Origin: CAYTCZ01 sp964436315
GTDB lineage: Bacteria; Actinomycetota; Thermoleophilia; Gaiellales; Gaiellaceae
DNA length: 15,621 bases
Assembly (NCBI GenBank): GCA_964436315.1
Contig: CAYTCZ010000091.1
Coordinates: forward strand, 1-15,621
Direction of reading: 5' to 3'
Below the pieces are notes generated by a model. The model was not told the origin of the DNA. It searched no databases and saw only the letters and a program-made list of their open reading frames with translations. Each line of letters begins with the position of its first letter. Positions within the stretch are counted from its first letter, which is position 1. Shown piece after piece: positions 6,733 to 13,137 of the stretch. Both the position numbers and the translations under genes were made by a program.

Positions 6733-8849
6733 CAGACTCGCTCCCGTCGAAACACCGCGAGCGCCTCCTCGATGCAAGCATCCGGGACGATGACCCCGTA
6801 CCCTGCGTCGTTCCGCCACTCGTAGTTGGACCCAGGCAGCGGCTGCGAGGTCGAGTGCAGGATGGCGTTCACCTGCGCTGCGGTCAGCCGTGGTTCGCAC
6901 GCCAACATCAATCCGACGACGCCACAGACGTACGGGCTGGCCATGCTCGTCCCGGTCATCCCCATCCACGGCTTCTGGGAGTCGAACCCGCGTGCGGCGA
7001 CGATGTTCGTGCCAGGCGCGGCGACGTCTGGCTTGAATCGCCCGTCACGCGTCGGCCCCTGACTACTGGTGATGTTCACCTTGTTCGCGCCGGCATCGAG
7101 GTTTGCTACCGAAGTGATCCGTTGACCGCACGCCAGCGAACTCACCGTGGAGTGGTCCACCATGGAGGTCTCGCTGAAGAAGCTCGGGAAGACCCAGGCC
7201 TGGCGGTCTCCGATGCGTCCGATGGGCCTGGGATCGTCGCGTTCGACCCATGCATGGAAGCGCCCATCTCGGACTTGTGAGCCTCGGACGCGGACCGTCC
7301 ACCGACCTGCTGCGACGCCTGAGTCCCCAGGAGTCAGATAGATCGAGATGAGGTTGGCCCCATTCGCGGCGTGATAGCGCTCGTTGTAGATGCTAACGGT
7401 CATCTCCCCCGGGACCGGGAGGTCTTCCACATATTGCCCAATCTCGACCGGACCGACGTGTTGGCCCCCCGGTCCGAAGAGCTCGACCTCGAACTTGTCG
7501 GTTGGCGAATACCAGAGCTCGAGTTCGTTCTCAGATACGTCTACCAGGCCGTTGCCAGCAACGATCCATTCGAGGTCACGGGCCAAGCCAGCTGCACTCA
7601 CCTCGCCGCTCGTATGGATGCGTCCCATGACCCAGCCGATGTCCCCAGGTTCGCTGGCGCTCTCCTGACCCGCATTCCCAGCCGCGACGCACACCGCCCG
7701 GCCCGAAGTCGCGAGCGCGGAGTCGATCCATCGACTCGTGGCGCTGCTTGCATCGTGCGCGTGACCGTTCGTGCCGAGGCTGATGTTGATGGAAACGGCA
7801 TCCACCCCTTCCCTTCTCGCCACGCCCAGAAGGTAGTCCACTGCGTGTGCCAGTCGGGTGGAGTCGTAGAATGACCTTCGGCGGTCGTAGTCCTCGGGCC
7901 CCAGTGAAACCAGCACCGCCGCAATCTTGGCCTTCGGGCAGAGCCCATGGTTGCCCGCGGCGATGCTCGCGACATGTGTGCCATGGGAGCCAGGTGTCAT
8001 CGACGACTGCGGCTCGAGCTCGGTCGCTGGCAGGCCCGCGCCCGAAGCGCTGGCCTCCATCGCTGCCTTCATTGCCTCCGTCGTGATCTCGTGCCCGTAT
8101 TCGTAGGGAGCTGGGGGATGCCAAGTCGACTGCCCTTGGTCCCAGATGCTCACGAACCGAGTCTTGCCGCCAACGACGAAGTCTTCGTGGGCGAAGTCGA
8201 ACCCACCCACGTCGATGATGCCAATCAGGATGTTCTTGCCGTCTCCATGCGCAGCAGCGTGCGCCGCCTGCCGTCGTCGCTGCGGTGGCTCCGACCTGGC
8301 CTCCGAGTCGGCACTCGTGATTGGCAGCGGCGCTCGAAGGTGTTCGGCGAGCTCCATGAACTGCACGCGTCGGTCGGCCGAAATGGACGAAATTCGGTGC
8401 GGGGCAACGGCCGCCGTAGCCAACTCGCCCCGCGACCCCGTGACTTCATCCGGCTCCAACACGCGGTCAGCGACGAGTCCGTCCAGGGCTTCACGATCAT
8501 CGGCGCGAACGAACACACTGACGCGAATGTCCTCGGCTAGCCCTTGGACGGCGTCCAGAGGAACGGCAGCGAGATCCATCATCGGTGCTGCGACTGCATC
8601 CTTGGGTAGGGAGGCTTCGAGCTGGGCACGATCGAATGCACGCTTCTGCTGCGCCTCGTATCGGGGCACTGGCGTTGCCGGGAACGCACCGGGTCGCGTA
8701 GTCACGGCCATCGACGATGACAACTCCGCTCGCCCCAGATTCTGACCGACGGTTCCGGTGGCGATCATTCGTAGCCGCGGCTGAACCGCCTGCGGCCTGG
8801 CTGGCTTCATTCCCCGACCATCCCCACGAAGACCTTTGGGCTTCGGCAT
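6732..8849 (-). CDS. Large subtilisin-like serine protease (S8) with inserted beta-rich domain
   Basis: A 705-residue S8 peptidase. Catalytic residues are intact: Asp213 (ILIGIIDVGG), His289 (GSHGTHVASIAAG), oxyanion Asn392 (VAAGN) and Ser635 (GTSMASPY). The N-terminal 200 residues begin with a basic, Pro-rich stretch without a signal peptide. They include a propeptide-like segment (VSVFVRADD at 110-118, then ISSISADRRVQFMEL at 153-167). About 240 residues separate Asn392 and Ser635, against about 66 in subtilisin. The extra part (about 415-565) is strand-rich and resembles the jelly-roll type insertions of Csp- and lantibiotic-type subtilases. ATG 8849 follows AGGAGGG (8853-8859). The stop overlaps the start of the MBL gene, so the two are co-translated. 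The gap after the CHAT/transglutaminase gene is 110 bp. It belongs to a different subfamily from the two smaller subtilases in the window. Confidence 0.95.
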   Translation of the reverse strand: MPKPKGLRGDGRGMKPARPQAVQPRLRMIATGTVGQNLGRAELSSSMAVTTRPGAFPATPVPRYEAQQKRAFDRAQLEASLPKDAVAAPMMDLAAVPLDAVQGLAEDIRVSVFVRADDREALDGLVADRVLEPDEVTGSRGELATAAVAPHRISSISADRRVQFMELAEHLRAPLPITSADSEARSEPPQRRRQAAHAAAHGDGKNILIGIIDVGGFDFAHEDFVVGGKTRFVSIWDQGQSTWHPPAPYEYGHEITTEAMKAAMEASASGAGLPATELEPQSSMTPGSHGTHVASIAAGNHGLCPKAKIAAVLVSLGPEDYDRRRSFYDSTRLAHAVDYLLGVARREGVDAVSINISLGTNGHAHDASSATSRWIDSALATSGRAVCVAAGNAGQESASEPGDIGWVMGRIHTSGEVSAAGLARDLEWIVAGNGLVDVSENELELWYSPTDKFEVELFGPGGQHVGPVEIGQYVEDLPVPGEMTVSIYNERYHAANGANLISIYLTPGDSGVAAGRWTVRVRGSQVRDGRFHAWVERDDPRPIGRIGDRQAWVFPSFFSETSMVDHSTVSSLACGQRITSVANLDAGANKVNITSSQGPTRDGRFKPDVAAPGTNIVAARGFDSQKPWMGMTGTSMASPYVCGVVGLMLACEPRLTAAQVNAILHSTSQPLPGSNYEWRNDAGYGVIVPDACIEEALAVFRRERV

Positions 8850-8868
8850 AAACCCTCCTGCGGCTTCT

Positions 8869-8880
8869 ATCGCGCGCGAT
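8869..8880. promoter_or_regulatory. 12-bp perfect palindrome upstream of the large subtilase
   Basis: ATCGCGCGCGAT is a perfect palindrome about 10 bp upstream of the ribosome binding site of the 705-residue subtilase. It could be a regulator site within the 110-bp gap. A few 12-bp palindromes are expected by chance in 15.6 kb of GC-rich DNA, so the support is its position only. Confidence 0.2.
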
Positions 8881-8926
8881 TCAAAGAGCGGTCCATCACT
8901 CGAACGAGGGATTGACCGTTCGGTCT

Positions 8927-8959
8927 GTGCCGGAAGGGATCACCCGGCCCACCCGGCAC
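8927..8959 (-). promoter_or_regulatory. Inverted repeat directly after the CHAT/transglutaminase gene
   Basis: GTGCCGG (8927-8933) and CCGGCAC (8953-8959) are exact 7-bp inverted repeats. They start at the base next to the stop codon of the 786-residue gene. A second small stem, GACCG-TT-CGGTC, lies at 8914-8925. No T-tract follows on the minus strand, so this is not a standard intrinsic terminator. It could stabilise the upstream message or lower read-through into the subtilase gene. Confidence 0.3.
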
Positions 8960-11320
8960 CTAGTACTCGCCAACCGGAAGTGGGGTAACACCTCCAGTGC
9001 GCGCCTTCGCGATGTCCAGCACCGCGCGAACGTGTGAGGGCTGGCCGTCCAGCGCCTCTCGCAGTCGCTTTCCGAAATCTCTCACCGCCGTCTCATTCGA
9101 GTCGGAGACCCCTTCCTGGTTCGCCATGAGGTTCATCTCCATCAAATAGAGAGCGGGCGGTAGAAACTCGCTCGAGCCCTGGCTGATTGGCGCGGGCTTG
9201 ACGAGCTCTTGGAGGTCCCGAAGCAAATCCCCTTGAATCACCCAGGATCGGCTTTGCGGAGCGTTGACCTTGTGGCGCGCTCCAGAGGGCGCGAGCACGA
9301 ACTCACGGTAGGCCTCGCTCGAGGTCCAGAATCCGCAGACCGCGTGCTCTTGGTAGAGCACGATCACGGGCTTCAACCGAATGTACTCGAGGCACGCGCA
9401 CATGAGTAGGCAGAGGTCCACGCATGTACCGTGTCCCGTGCTCGTGACGTCGGTCGGCGTGCGCAGACGCTGTCGTCCCAGCAGAGACCCCGGGGCGGCC
9501 GAGATGTAGCTCAGCGGACTGTCGCCGGCGAGCTGGTGCCAAAGCGCCTTCGCCTGGTCGATGGCCCAGTTCCGCTCGCCCGCCTCCCTTTGTTCGTCAG
9601 ACTGCCGGTCAGCCGCTTCCCCCTGTTGGTTGGACTGCTGGTAGCCGGAGAAGCCGACCGTAGGGTTGTCCTTCAGCGCGCGCAGAATGGGAGTCGCCGC
9701 GCCGACAGTGGCCGCGACCGCAGGATCGTTCGGTAGAACATAGGACGGCAACACGTCCCCAGTCAGTGTTCCGCCGAAGTTCCACTCGTTGATGGGCGAG
9801 AGCTCCACCGGGAAGCTCCGACAGTAGGAGGCTGCCCCTACCGACATCTTCACCGTCAGGGTGGTTCGAACCGGCTCCTTCCTGAGCCTGGAGCGGAGCA
9901 GGGGACTCACGAGAGGTATCGAAATGACGCCACTCAACTCCGTGACGGCCCCGGTGATCCTTCGGGACAACTCGAACGGCAGCGCCGTATCCCCGTCACG
10001 CAGAGCTACGGACAGGTGGAGTGAAGCCACTGTGTTCTCCGGCAGACGCGGAATGAGTACTCGAAGTCGACGGAACGGAGTCCCGCTCATCTGTGTCGCC
10101 GCGTAGTTGAGGCGAGGGAAGACCGACACGTCGAAGTACACTTCACCCGGGTCGCCGACCACGGCACCAGAATCGACGGATCGCTGGACTGGGTGTGAGT
10201 GCAGCGGTTGGCGGGCCAGATACTGCAGTGTGGTGACGCGCTCTGGGTTGGCCGCCACATCGACGCTAGACCAGAGGACCAAGCCCGTCCCCGCGACGGC
10301 CTCCCTGAGCTCACGATGCACGTAGAGCCAGGCTCGACAAAAAGCATCGGAGCAGGTCACGCCAGGGTTGGTCCAGTGCCGGTAGAATTCCGAGAAGAAC
10401 ATCTCGGCGAGCTCATCATCCACCTCACCGTGGAGACCGATGACGTGACTTACCCCTCGTCGGATGAGCGCCGGCGCGTAACTCCAGCTGGAGTGGTAGA
10501 AGTTCAAGCATACGACCGCGGGTACGTGCTCCCGCACGATCGCATCAGCGAACTGCTCCGGGTCCACGATGGCGATGTCGCTAGCGCCGTTCTTCTTCCG
10601 CAGCAGGAGATGCTTCTGAGACGCGTGCTGGCGAAGCTGGTCCTTGAACTCACCATGCCTGAGCAGGCTGATGAGCATCTGTGAGACATCAGCACCAGCG
10701 CAGTGCACGAGCAGCGGCCGCGAAGCTCCCACGGCACCGAGCTCTTCGAGGTCGGGATTGATGAGCTGCCTGAACTTCCCTGGTTCGAAGGCGAGCCGAG
10801 CTACCAGGCGTTCGGAAGCGAAACTGAAACGGCGAGCGACCGGCTCCGGACTGCACTGCACGTATGCAGCATTGGGCCCCCCGGGATCCTGAGAGCGTCC
10901 ATCCAAGCGCTCTTCCGATCGCTCATCGGTCTGGTAGTGCCGGATGACGATGAGCGGCCGATGCATGCGCTCCTTGGACGTCGCGAGCGCCAGAAAGCTC
11001 TCCCAAGGCATTCGGAGCACGTGATTGGCGAAGTCCTTCGGTGCATCGTCGGGAATCGAGATGGACACCTGAATGAGGGATGAATGCGACACCGCCTCGA
11101 GAAACTCAGTCGCACTCTTCTGACAACCAACGAGGCTCACGAGGTCCGCGAGTGCTTCTTCCTCAAACTCGTTCCGAGCCTGCTCGTCTTGCACCCAGCG
11201 TACACGACGGGCCATCCGCGCCGTCCAAAGCACGGAGGAGGCTGCAACCTGGCTCAGCTCGAGCTCCAACCGCAGTTTGTCAGCGGTGAGTGCCACCCCG
11301 ATCGGAAGTTGCTCTGCCAT
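8960..11320 (-). CDS. Catalytically dead CHAT-fold domain fused to a transglutaminase-like domain
   Basis: A 786-residue protein. Residues about 85-345 match the CHAT (caspase-like) fold: LRMPWESFL (102-110) is the PWE motif, LLVHCAGAD (203-211) the histidine strand, VVCLNFYHSS (269-278) the cysteine strand, and GVSHVIGLHGEVDDELAE (289-306) the usual following segment. Against HFAGHG and LNAC, the catalytic His is Ala210 and the Cys is Tyr275, so the domain should be inactive. Residues about 390-510 are strand-rich. Residues about 510-665 match the transglutaminase-like module found upstream of DUF4011 helicase domains: EWNFG, SYVLPNDPAV (526-535), GYQ (559-561), GTCVDLCLLMCACLEY (631-646) and EHAVCGFW (658-665), with Cys633 and His659 kept. 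No helicase follows. No signal peptide. ATG 11320 is preceded by GAGG. First gene of the minus-strand unit; probable scaffold or sensor (inference). Confidence 0.88.
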   Translation of the reverse strand: MAEQLPIGVALTADKLRLELELSQVAASSVLWTARMARRVRWVQDEQARNEFEEEALADLVSLVGCQKSATEFLEAVSHSSLIQVSISIPDDAPKDFANHVLRMPWESFLALATSKERMHRPLIVIRHYQTDERSEERLDGRSQDPGGPNAAYVQCSPEPVARRFSFASERLVARLAFEPGKFRQLINPDLEELGAVGASRPLLVHCAGADVSQMLISLLRHGEFKDQLRQHASQKHLLLRKKNGASDIAIVDPEQFADAIVREHVPAVVCLNFYHSSWSYAPALIRRGVSHVIGLHGEVDDELAEMFFSEFYRHWTNPGVTCSDAFCRAWLYVHRELREAVAGTGLVLWSSVDVAANPERVTTLQYLARQPLHSHPVQRSVDSGAVVGDPGEVYFDVSVFPRLNYAATQMSGTPFRRLRVLIPRLPENTVASLHLSVALRDGDTALPFELSRRITGAVTELSGVISIPLVSPLLRSRLRKEPVRTTLTVKMSVGAASYCRSFPVELSPINEWNFGGTLTGDVLPSYVLPNDPAVAATVGAATPILRALKDNPTVGFSGYQQSNQQGEAADRQSDEQREAGERNWAIDQAKALWHQLAGDSPLSYISAAPGSLLGRQRLRTPTDVTSTGHGTCVDLCLLMCACLEYIRLKPVIVLYQEHAVCGFWTSSEAYREFVLAPSGARHKVNAPQSRSWVIQGDLLRDLQELVKPAPISQGSSEFLPPALYLMEMNLMANQEGVSDSNETAVRDFGKRLREALDGQPSHVRAVLDIAKARTGGVTPLPVGEY

Positions 11321-11392
11321 GAGCCAACTACCTCACCCCTGAGATGGCGACGCCATACGCCGAACGGCTGACGCACCCACCCGGCGGGCACG

Positions 11393-11433
11393 GTGGACGA
11401 ACCTGTCCACTGGAGCCGTTCTGGCTCCCAGTG
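11393..11433. promoter_or_regulatory. Two overlapping, mutually exclusive hairpins in the CHAT gene leader
   Basis: Hairpin 1 is GTGGAC (11393-11398) with GTCCAC (11405-11410), a perfect 6-bp stem and 6-base loop. Hairpin 2 is CACTGGAGCC (11408-11417) with GGCTCC-C-AGTG (11423-11433), a 10-bp stem with one bulged C and a 5-base loop. They share bases 11408-11410, so full formation of one disrupts the other. The place is 73-113 bp upstream of the CHAT/transglutaminase start, likely within its leader if transcription begins upstream. It could be an attenuator, a protein binding site or a transposon-end relic. No T-tract follows on either strand. Confidence 0.35.
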
Positions 11434-11474
11434 TGCGCATGGCTAGCCCCGACCTGCGGCCGGGTAGCTAGAGG

Positions 11475-11627
11475 CTATTGGTCGCCTTTTTCCTGCTTGC
11501 TCAACATGGGGCTCTCGGGTGTGGGAAGCTTATCAGGCAGACGCGCTTCGTCCAACAGAGTATCAAGACACTCGAAAAAGAAGCCATTCTTGCCTCCATC
11601 TTGGGACTTTTGTGTCAAAAGTGGCAC
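11475..11627 (-). pseudogene. Short reading frame of unlike composition, possible gene or transposase remnant
   Basis: From GTG 11627 to TAG 11475 the minus strand reads a 50-residue protein-like sequence including KSQDGGKNGFFFECLDTLLD and then EARLPDKLPTPESPMLSKQ. It looks like the C-terminal end of a real protein. Its third codon positions are far less G/C-rich than those of the neighbouring genes (codons such as AAT, TTT, CTT, GAT and ACT are frequent). The frame stays open without ATG to about 11692, where an in-frame TAG occurs, and no good ribosome binding site precedes the GTG. I do not recognise the family. A remnant of a transferred gene or insertion sequence is the simplest reading; a genuine small gene is possible. 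Confidence 0.3.
11607..11621. promoter_or_regulatory. Palindrome CTTTTG-TGT-CAAAAG (candidate operator)
   Basis: A perfect inverted repeat with 6-bp arms and a 3-bp spacer in the A/T-richer part of the divergent intergenic region, about 113 bp upstream of the 395-residue subtilase start. It is A/T-rich in a G/C-rich window, which makes a chance dyad a little less likely. It overlaps the 5' end of the short minus-strand frame. It could be an operator or part of a mobile-element relic. Confidence 0.3.
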
Positions 11628-11713
11628 ATGAGGCCCGGGGGTCTCGTGTGCGACGTGTCGCCGAGACCGTGTGAACGAGCTACCTCGTTCGGCCTACTGA
11701 CATCTCGTCGAGC

Positions 11714-11728
11714 GGAAGTGAGTCTTCC
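11714..11728 (+). promoter_or_regulatory. Small hairpin holding the only Shine-Dalgarno-like bases of the subtilase gene
   Basis: GGAAG-TGAGT-CTTCC forms a 5-bp stem with a 5-base loop ending 5 bp before ATG 11734. GGAAG is the only purine-rich ribosome-binding-like sequence near this start and lies rather far from it (15 bp), inside the stem. Weak or gated initiation of this protease is possible. Confidence 0.25.
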
Positions 11729-11733
11729 TGACC

Positions 11734-12921
11734 ATGAAGTTCTTCATCCGCTCCACGGGGGGGCCGCAGGTACTCGAGTCGATGAGCTTCGGTCGCGAAG
11801 GCGGTCGGCCTAGAGGCGACGCGAGTGTGGTCGTGGCTGACCTGGACCAGAATCAGGCCGCAGTCCTGCGGAGCACACCAGGAGTCGAGATCTTTGCTGA
11901 TTTCGACTTCTCGCCACCGGACGAATGGCACAGGCGAGAGGCACTGAAAGCCACCACGCCCGGGCCTGCCTCACCGCCGCCGTGGCGCACCAAGACGATG
12001 GAGGACGTGATGGTCCACATCAACGCCCCCCGCGCCTGGGAGATGCAGACAGGCAGCGGAGTGACCATCGCGGTGGTGGACACCGGCACTGACCTCACGA
12101 CCCAGCAGTTCCCACACCGCTCGTCGCATTCGTTGGCACCCTCCTACTCTACCGCGCTGGCAGACCCGAAGGGACATGGCTCGATGTGCGCAGCGATCGC
12201 CCTTGGCTCCCGAGAGACCGGCGGCCGCTACGCCGGCGTAGCTCCTTCGGCGAAGCTCCTCACTGCCCGGACCACATTTGCCGCCAGCGACCTCTACGCC
12301 ATCTACGAGGACCTCTTGGAGAAGAAGAAGGATCGTGTGATCCAGGGCAGGCTGGTCGTGTCGAACAGCTACGGTCTCTATACCTGCTCCACGCCTGGAG
12401 TTCCTCAGAACCACCCCTACTTGGACCTCGTGAAGCTGTGCATCGCCGAGGGGATGGTCTTCGTCTTCGCGGCTGGGAACAACCATGCCCACGGCCTGTG
12501 TCAGCACAGTGGGGCCGCAGCTGGGCCGAACACGATCTGGTCGGTCAACAGCATCGATGAGGTAATCACCGTTGGGACAGTGGACTGGAACGAGTCCAAC
12601 CAGCTGGTGGGCGGAGAGCACTCGAACTCCAGTCGCGGACCAGGCGAGTGGTCCGTGACCCAGAGTAAGCCAGACGTCGTCGCGCCCACGTACGGCGAGG
12701 TGGTCTGGGGTGGCAGCTATCAACACATGGAGTGGTGGGGAACGAGCGGCGCCTGTCCACAAGTCGCTGGGCTGGCGGCGTTGGTCTTGGCGAAGAAGCC
12801 GAACATGAGCCCTGCGGACGTGAAAGAGCTCATCCGAGCTCATGCGCGCACGCTCGCCGCACCGGCTACTTGCGTCGGGGCTGGGATCATTGACTGCGAG
12901 AAGACCGTGACCAACGCTTGA
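11734..12921 (+). CDS. Subtilisin-like serine protease (S8), GHGxMCA subgroup
   Basis: A 395-residue S8 peptidase. The active site is complete: Asp116 (VTIAVVDTGTD), His148 (KGHGSMCA), oxyanion Asn249 (FAAGNN) and Ser338 (GTSGACPQVAG). Residues 1-70 look like a propeptide-type domain (MKFFIRSTGG, then ASVVVADLD at 30-38 and VEIFADFDFSP at 51-61). There is no signal peptide, so it is likely cytoplasmic. It is a paralogue of the 425-residue subtilase: both share GHGxMCA, SNSxGLY, GTSxACPxVAG and a GPxxxI segment after the oxyanion Asn, though overall identity looks modest. It is transcribed away from the CHAT gene. The ribosome binding site is weak and lies in a small hairpin, but ATG 11734 matches the first strand of the propeptide-like domain. 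The next gene, an I9-like protein, begins 3 bp after its stop. Confidence 0.94.
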   Translation: MKFFIRSTGGPQVLESMSFGREGGRPRGDASVVVADLDQNQAAVLRSTPGVEIFADFDFSPPDEWHRREALKATTPGPASPPPWRTKTMEDVMVHINAPRAWEMQTGSGVTIAVVDTGTDLTTQQFPHRSSHSLAPSYSTALADPKGHGSMCAAIALGSRETGGRYAGVAPSAKLLTARTTFAASDLYAIYEDLLEKKKDRVIQGRLVVSNSYGLYTCSTPGVPQNHPYLDLVKLCIAEGMVFVFAAGNNHAHGLCQHSGAAAGPNTIWSVNSIDEVITVGTVDWNESNQLVGGEHSNSSRGPGEWSVTQSKPDVVAPTYGEVVWGGSYQHMEWWGTSGACPQVAGLAALVLAKKPNMSPADVKELIRAHARTLAAPATCVGAGIIDCEKTVTNA

Positions 12922-12924
12922 GGG

Positions 12925-13137
12925 GTGCGAAAGACCCTCATCCTTCGGTTCGAGAGCGAGGCTGATCAGGCAGCCTTCGCCAGGGTGCTCAGCAAGCGGG
13001 GCATTGCACACTGCGTTGGTAAGTTCCTGCCGGATGTGATCGTCAAGCTTCATTCCGGAGACGAGCTGGAGTGGCTTCAAGCGACGGTACCGGGGAACGT
13101 CAAGGTGATGGAAGACATCCAGTTTCACCCGATGTGA
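12925..13137 (+). CDS. Stand-alone subtilisin propeptide (I9)-like small protein
   Basis: A 70-residue protein with the layout of a subtilisin propeptide: strand TLILRFES (4-11), helix ADQAAFARVLSKRG (13-26), strand DVIVKLHS (37-44), helix DELEWLQATVPG (46-57) and last strand NVKVMEDIQFHPM (58-70). The end resembles classical I9 propeptides (compare VAYVEEDHVAHAY of subtilisin). It starts at GTG 12925, 3 bp after the subtilase stop, with GAGGGG running into the start codon, so translational coupling is likely. It has no protease domain of its own. Because I9 domains fold, chaperone and inhibit subtilisins, a trans-acting inhibitor or chaperone for the 395-residue protease is the best guess. 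It resembles the 86-residue protein at 3142, which lies next to the paralogous protease. Confidence 0.8.
   Translation: MRKTLILRFESEADQAAFARVLSKRGIAHCVGKFLPDVIVKLHSGDELEWLQATVPGNVKVMEDIQFHPM

Larger units (their letters stand above)
11321..11733. other. 413-bp divergent intergenic region
   Basis: This region separates the CHAT/transglutaminase gene (-) from the 395-residue subtilase gene (+) and should hold both promoters. It contains two overlapping hairpins (11393-11433), a less GC-rich stretch with a short minus-strand reading frame (11475-11627), a palindrome (11607-11621) and a small hairpin just before the subtilase start (11714-11728). Longer plus-strand frames here give implausible proteins. 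I cannot point to a convincing -35/-10 pair. Confidence 0.6.

Noticed and set aside
6733..6969. N-terminal extension of the MBL protein to position 6969
   Set aside because: The extra 79 residues are an Arg-rich out-of-frame reading of the subtilase gene, and the ATG at 6732 has a stop/start overlap and a ribosome binding site.
6732..8849. Csp-type spore germination protease
   Set aside because: The domain insertion is similar in style, but there are no spore or germination genes nearby and the neighbours are CHAT and MBL genes.
2662..8922. TTGACCGTTCG repeated at 2662-2672 and 8912-8922 as a shared regulatory motif
   Set aside because: Dozens of 11-base repeats are expected by chance in a window of this size, and the two sites have different surroundings.
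11344..11813. Plus-strand frames in the divergent intergenic region
   Set aside because: They have no ribosome binding site and no family-like sequence; the opposite strand gives the more protein-like reading.
2768..13137. A RiPP (ribosomal peptide) gene cluster with subtilase leader peptidases
   Set aside because: Subtilases and small proteins occur in such clusters, but no maturation enzyme (YcaO, radical SAM, LanM, cyclodehydratase) and no transporter is present, and the small proteins look folded rather than leader-core peptides.
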